A stretch of DNA of 9,314 nucleotides from Actinomycetota bacterium (GTDB taxonomy: Bacteria > Actinomycetota > Acidimicrobiia > Acidimicrobiales > CADCSY01): the NCBI GenBank assembly GCA_019348335.1, contig JAHWJR010000062.1:1-9314 (forward strand), written 5' to 3'. Positions within the stretch are counted from its first letter, which is position 1; every line of letters starts with the position of its first letter. The notes beneath the pieces are model-generated. The model was not told the DNA's origin. It did not search any database and saw nothing but the letters and a program-made list of their open reading frames with translations. Positions 6,755 through 9,314 of the stretch are shown in pieces. Position numbers and translations under genes: made by a program.

Positions 6755-8428
6755 TCAGGGCGCCGGCTTCAACAGCTCGTGGTCGGCGACCAAGTCGGCC
6801 GACAGGGTCCGGTAGCCGGCGGCGTCGAACAGCACGGCGATGGTGTCGCCGTCCCGGCGCAGCACCAGGCCCTCGCCCCATTCGGGATGGACCACCCGGC
6901 TCTGCTCGGGCCAGGGCACCTCGGTGTCGGCCTCCGCCTCGGCCTCGACCTCGACCTCGTCGCCGTCCTGGCGCTCGCAGACATCGCAGTTCCCGCACCG
7001 GGGAGAGGCTGGCTCGCCGAAGTAGGTGAGCACGAAGCGGCGCCGGCAGCTGCGCGCCTCGGCGTAGGCCCGCATCATGTCCAGCCGTGACTGCTCCACC
7101 TGCCGGCGGGAGTCCTGGCGGTCGGCCGCCTCCCGGGCTGCTTCCGCCGGCTCGGGCCCGTCGGCCTCGGCGGTCACCTCGCCCTGGGCAGAGACGTCCA
7201 CCGCGCCGGCGTCCTCCAGGCGGGACAGCGCCAGTCGGAGTCGGTGCGGGCTGACGCCGGCGGTCTCCGCCAGCTCGCCGGGCTCGACGGGGCGGTGCGC
7301 CGCCGAGGCCAGGGCGGCGACGCGCTCGAGCTCGTCGGTGTCGACCTCGCCGCCGCCGGCGAAGAACCGGCGCAGCCCCAGGTCCTCCGGACGCCACAGC
7401 AGCAGCGCCAGCGCCGGCGCTCCGTCACGGCCGGCTCGGCCCACCTCCTGGTAGTAGGCGTCGACCGACTCGGGCACGTCGTAGTGGATGACGTAGCGGA
7501 CGTCCGCCTTGTCGATGCCCATGCCGAAGGCGGTGGTCGCCACCATCACGTCGACCTCGCCCTCCATGAACGCCGACTGGTTGGCGCGCCGATCGGTGGC
7601 CTTCATGCCCCCGTGGTAGGCCAGGGCCCGCACGCCGGCCTCGTCCTCGAGCAGGGCCGCCAGCTCCTCGGCCCGCCGGCGGGTGGCGACGTAGACGATG
7701 CCCGGGCGGTCGAGCTCGCCCACCCGTGCCACCAGGGCGTGGCGCTTGTCCCGCTCCTCCCGGTGGGTCTCCACCTCGAGGCGCAGGTTGGGCCGGTCGA
7801 AGCCCTGCACCACCACGACCGGGTCACGCAGGCCCAAGCGGGCCACCACCTCGTCTCGCACCACGGGGGAGGCGGTGGCGGTGAGCGCCACCACCGGGGG
7901 TCGCCCCAGCTCGTCGATGACCGCGCCCAGCCGCAGGTAGTCGGGCCGGAAGTCGTGGCCCCAGTCGGAGATGCAGTGCGCCTCGTCCACCACGAACAGC
8001 GAGGGAGCGGCCTTGCGCAGCTCGTTCCAGGTCTCCTCGTTGGACAGCTGCTCGGGGGCGACGAGGACGAACTCGATGTCGCCCTGGCGCAGCCGCTCGA
8101 ACAGCTGGCGCCGGCGCTCCACTCCCATGGTGGAGTTGGCCGCCTCGGCCGGGCCCACGTCGCTGTCCTCGATGGAGCTCACCTGGTCCTGTTGCAGGGC
8201 GATGAGGGGAGACACCACGACGGTCCATCCCGGGATGAGCTCGGCGGCGATCTGGTACACCGCCGACTTCCCCGAGCCCGTGGGCATGACCAGCAGCGTG
8301 TCACGTCCTTCGAGCAGGGCGGCCACGGCCTGTTCCTGGCCCGGCCGCAGCTCGTCGATGCCCAGGCCGGCGCTGGCGACCTCCCGGACGCGGTCGTGCG
8401 AGTGGTGCGGAGGGGTAGTCCCGGGCAC
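6755..8428 (-). CDS. recQ: RecQ-family ATP-dependent DNA helicase with inserted winged helix and Tudor-like tail
   Basis: 557 residues from the GTG at 8428-8426. RecQ unwinds DNA 3' to 5' in recombination and fork repair. Visible motifs: motif 0 LRPGQEQ (27-33), Walker A MPTGSGKS (48-55), DEAH (148-151) followed by the aromatic-rich loop CISDWGHDFRPDY, AYHGGM, TTAFGMGIDKADVRYVIHYD, and QEVGRAGRDG. A zinc cluster C461-x16-C478-x2-C481-x2-C484 has the spacing of E. coli RecQ. Two differences from E. coli stand out: a winged-helix-like segment (about 361-413) lies before the zinc cluster instead of after it, and the tail (about 506-557, VVHPEWGEGLVL...VLFDAAGYRTL) resembles the UvrD/PcrA Tudor domain, with no HRDC domain. 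An acidic linker precedes the tail. An in-frame ATG at 8491 would add 21 residues that look untranslated and would overlap the divergent gene start, so the start is uncertain. Confidence 0.93.
   Translation of the reverse strand: MPGTTPPHHSHDRVREVASAGLGIDELRPGQEQAVAALLEGRDTLLVMPTGSGKSAVYQIAAELIPGWTVVVSPLIALQQDQVSSIEDSDVGPAEAANSTMGVERRRQLFERLRQGDIEFVLVAPEQLSNEETWNELRKAAPSLFVVDEAHCISDWGHDFRPDYLRLGAVIDELGRPPVVALTATASPVVRDEVVARLGLRDPVVVVQGFDRPNLRLEVETHREERDKRHALVARVGELDRPGIVYVATRRRAEELAALLEDEAGVRALAYHGGMKATDRRANQSAFMEGEVDVMVATTAFGMGIDKADVRYVIHYDVPESVDAYYQEVGRAGRDGAPALALLLWRPEDLGLRRFFAGGGEVDTDELERVAALASAAHRPVEPGELAETAGVSPHRLRLALSRLEDAGAVDVSAQGEVTAEADGPEPAEAAREAADRQDSRRQVEQSRLDMMRAYAEARSCRRRFVLTYFGEPASPRCGNCDVCERQDGDEVEVEAEAEADTEVPWPEQSRVVHPEWGEGLVLRRDGDTIAVLFDAAGYRTLSADLVADHELLKPAP
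6931..6960. repeat. Five-copy hexamer repeat inside recQ
   Basis: CCTCCG, CCTCGG, CCTCGA, CCTCGA and CCTCGT run without interruption. On the coding (minus) strand they encode the alternating Glu-Val/Glu-Ala acidic linker between the zinc cluster and the Tudor-like tail. Being in frame, length changes by slippage would leave the helicase frame intact. Confidence 0.75.
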
Positions 8429-8472
8429 GGCGGCGCCTGTACCCCCGGCCCGGTAGCCGGAACCGCACTCGG

Positions 8473-8490
8473 TAGCATGATGCACGGTCA
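8473..8490 (+). promoter_or_regulatory. Possible -10 box of the zinc-ribbon gene
   Basis: TAGCAT (8473-8478) precedes the ATG at 8490 by 11 bases, so the mRNA would carry an untranslated leader of only about 4 or 5 bases. On the opposite strand TACAGG (8441-8436) lies 7 bases before the recQ GTG, a weaker match that lacks the final T. Confidence 0.35.
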
Positions 8491-8744
8491 TGGACCTCGC
8501 CGTGAGCCTGCTCGTCGCCCTGGTGGTCGGCTACCTCATCTTCAAGGCCGGCTTCGCCGTGCTCGGCTCGTTCGCCCGGCCGGCGCCCGAGCCGCCGCCA
8601 CCCGGGGAGATGCGCAAGGTCAAGCTGACCTACCGGTGCCCGAGCTGCGGCATGGAGCTGCGGGTCCGGGAGGCGATCTCCGACGACCCGGAGCCTCCCC
8701 GGCACTGCATGGACGAGATGGAGCTGGTCATTCCGCCGGAGTAA
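8490..8744 (+). CDS. Small membrane-anchored zinc-ribbon protein of unknown function
   Basis: 84 residues in three parts. An N-terminal transmembrane helix (about 4-28) is followed by a proline-rich linker (31-39, RPAPEPPPPG) and a small metal-binding domain with C50-x2-C53 (YRCPSCGMEL) and H72-C73 (PPRHCMDEMEL). The spaced Cys pairs suggest a zinc ribbon of the kind found in short actinobacterial proteins of unknown role; with few acidic residues before the helix and basic ones after it, the ribbon probably faces the cytoplasm. The ATG at 8490 has no ribosome binding site. A TAGCAT box at 8473-8478 would start the transcript only a few bases upstream, so translation is nearly leaderless. It diverges from recQ and converges on crgA. 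The cysteine spacing and conserved-looking ribbon make it a credible gene, but I cannot name a function. Confidence 0.8.
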   Translation: MDLAVSLLVALVVGYLIFKAGFAVLGSFARPAPEPPPPGEMRKVKLTYRCPSCGMELRVREAISDDPEPPRHCMDEMELVIPPE

Positions 8745-8785
8745 TCCACAGCCTGTGGAGGAACCTGGGGAGAATGACAGCTGTG
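8742..8785. promoter_or_regulatory. Palindromic DnaA-box-like cluster in a convergent gap
   Basis: TAATCCACA (8742-8750) differs from the DnaA box TTATCCACA at one base. It overlaps a perfect 7-bp inverted repeat TCCACAG-C-CTGTGGA (8745-8759). Two weaker reverse-strand matches follow, TGTGGAGGA (8754-8762) and TGGGGAGAA (8766-8774), and then ACAGCTGT (8777-8784), itself a palindrome. The gap lies between two convergent genes, so part of it may instead be a transcription terminator, but no T-tract follows the stems. Confidence 0.4.
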
Positions 8786-8815
8786 TAAGTCGCCCGGGGC
8801 CGGTGGCGGACGGCC

Positions 8816-9130
8816 TCAGTGGTAGCGGGTGGCGGCGATGAATCCCCCGGTGATGAGGGCCAGCCCGACCAGCAGGTAGCGGTTGTCGGCGCCTCCGGGC
8901 AGCACGGTGAAGTAGTTCAGGACGATCACGACGGCGCCGGCGATGAGCAGGAAGAACATCAGCGCCGGCACCCAGCGGGGGCTGACCTTCTGGACCCGGG
9001 GGACGGGAGGGGTGTAGCGACCGGTTCCGGTTCCGGCCCCGGTCGACGGCGCCCTGCCCTTCACCGAGGACCGCTTCGGGGTGGTGCGGCCGCCCGTGCG
9101 CGTCTGCTTCCCGGGGCGGCGCTTGGTCAC
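8816..9130 (-). CDS. crgA: CrgA, cell division membrane protein
   Basis: 104 residues, slightly longer than mycobacterial CrgA (about 93). A basic, disordered cytoplasmic tail (1-48, rich in K, R, T and G) leads to KVSPRWVPALMFFLLIAG, the family signature at the first helix (53-73). A short extracellular loop with LPGGADNRYL and a second helix (84-101) ending ATRYH follow. CrgA is an actinobacterial septum protein that interacts with FtsZ, FtsQ, FtsI and related divisome parts. The GTG start at 9130-9128 is preferred over the open frame to 9310: it lies 6 bases after a TATCCT -10 box and the upstream residues are unlike CrgA. In many actinobacteria crgA sits within some tens of kb of the replication origin, which is relevant to the DnaA-box-like sequence next to it. 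Confidence 0.93.
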   Translation of the reverse strand: MTKRRPGKQTRTGGRTTPKRSSVKGRAPSTGAGTGTGRYTPPVPRVQKVSPRWVPALMFFLLIAGAVVIVLNYFTVLPGGADNRYLLVGLALITGGFIAATRYH

Positions 9131-9142
9131 GCCGACAGGATA
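9128..9142 (-). promoter_or_regulatory. Leaderless -10 box of crgA
   Basis: TATCCT on the minus strand (9142-9137) is followed after 6 bases by the GTG start codon. No ribosome binding site is visible, and no clear -35 is found at standard spacing. Confidence 0.55.
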
Positions 9143-9189
9143 GGGGCCGACAAGACGGCGAAGGTCCGAGCCCCGGCCCGGGGCGGCAG

Positions 9190-9204
9190 TACGGTACGCC
9201 GGCA
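9190..9204 (+). promoter_or_regulatory. Probable -10 box of the right-edge gene
   Basis: TACGGT (9190-9195) ends 8 bases before the ATG at 9204, the same TAnnnT-to-start layout as ctaG, marR and crgA. No -35 box is evident. Confidence 0.45.
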
Positions 9205-9314
9205 TGGCCGGTGAGTTCGACGACATCCGCACCCGCCTGGAGGGCATCGCCGAGGAGCTGGCCGACCTGGCCATGGTCCGTCTCCGGGAGTCCATCGACG
9301 CCGGCGGCACCGAG
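9204..9314 (+). CDS. Unrecognised gene, first 37 codons only (right edge)
   Basis: Starts MAGEFDDIRTRLEGIAEELA and continues as a charged, leucine-patterned helix to the window end without a stop. The ATG follows a TACGGT box (9190-9195) by 8 bases, the same leaderless layout as other genes here, which supports it as real. The visible part has strong alternation of acidic and hydrophobic residues and could be an amphipathic helix or coiled coil. It diverges from crgA across 73 bp. I do not recognise the family and the rest is outside the window. Confidence 0.6.
   Translation, partial: MAGEFDDIRTRLEGIAEELADLAMVRLRESIDAGGTE

Noticed and set aside
7244..8788. 514-codon plus-strand open frame antisense to recQ
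   Set aside because: It is a mirror of recQ codons with His, Gly and Val-rich low-information sequence, and its end overlaps the zinc-ribbon gene in a different frame.

Overview
The window is a compact, very GC-rich stretch of bacterial chromosome. It carries ten complete or nearly complete genes plus one cut by the right edge, and no intergenic gap is longer than about 80 bases. The diheme QcrC cytochrome, a five-helix cytochrome oxidase subunit III, CrgA, a bacterial Ku and repeated leaderless promoters (TAnnnT, 6-8 nt, start codon) point to an actinobacterium. A deep lineage such as Acidimicrobiia is a guess from the general look of the proteins and is not proven here. There are no RNA genes, insertion sequences, CRISPR arrays or phage genes.

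Left part (1-3406), respiration and a thiolase. On the minus strand ctaE (oxidase subunit III) overlaps qcrC (cytochrome c of the bc1 complex) by one base; qcrC runs off the left edge. Together they form the start of the bcc-aa3 supercomplex operon. Divergent from them on the plus strand is a CtaG-family oxidase assembly membrane protein, followed with a 4-bp GTGA overlap by a full-length thiolase-fold protein in which both catalytic cysteines are replaced by glycine.

Middle part (3437-6726), export, regulation and double-strand-break repair. A two-gene DrrAB-type ABC exporter lies on the minus strand, with ATPase first and permease overlapping by 4 bp. It diverges from a MarR-family regulator, and the 80-bp region between them holds two leaderless promoters and a palindrome overlapping the exporter -35 box. 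The MarR gene is followed after 10 bp by ku, whose ribosome binding site overlaps the MarR stop codon, so the regulator and the end-joining protein are probably co-transcribed.

Right part (6755-9314), helicase and cell division. recQ (minus) converges on ku. It has a winged-helix-like segment before its zinc cluster and a Tudor-like tail in place of HRDC. Divergent from it is a small membrane-anchored zinc-ribbon protein. A 71-bp convergent gap with DnaA-box-like and palindromic sequence separates this from crgA (minus). The window ends in the first 37 codons of an unrecognised gene divergent from crgA.
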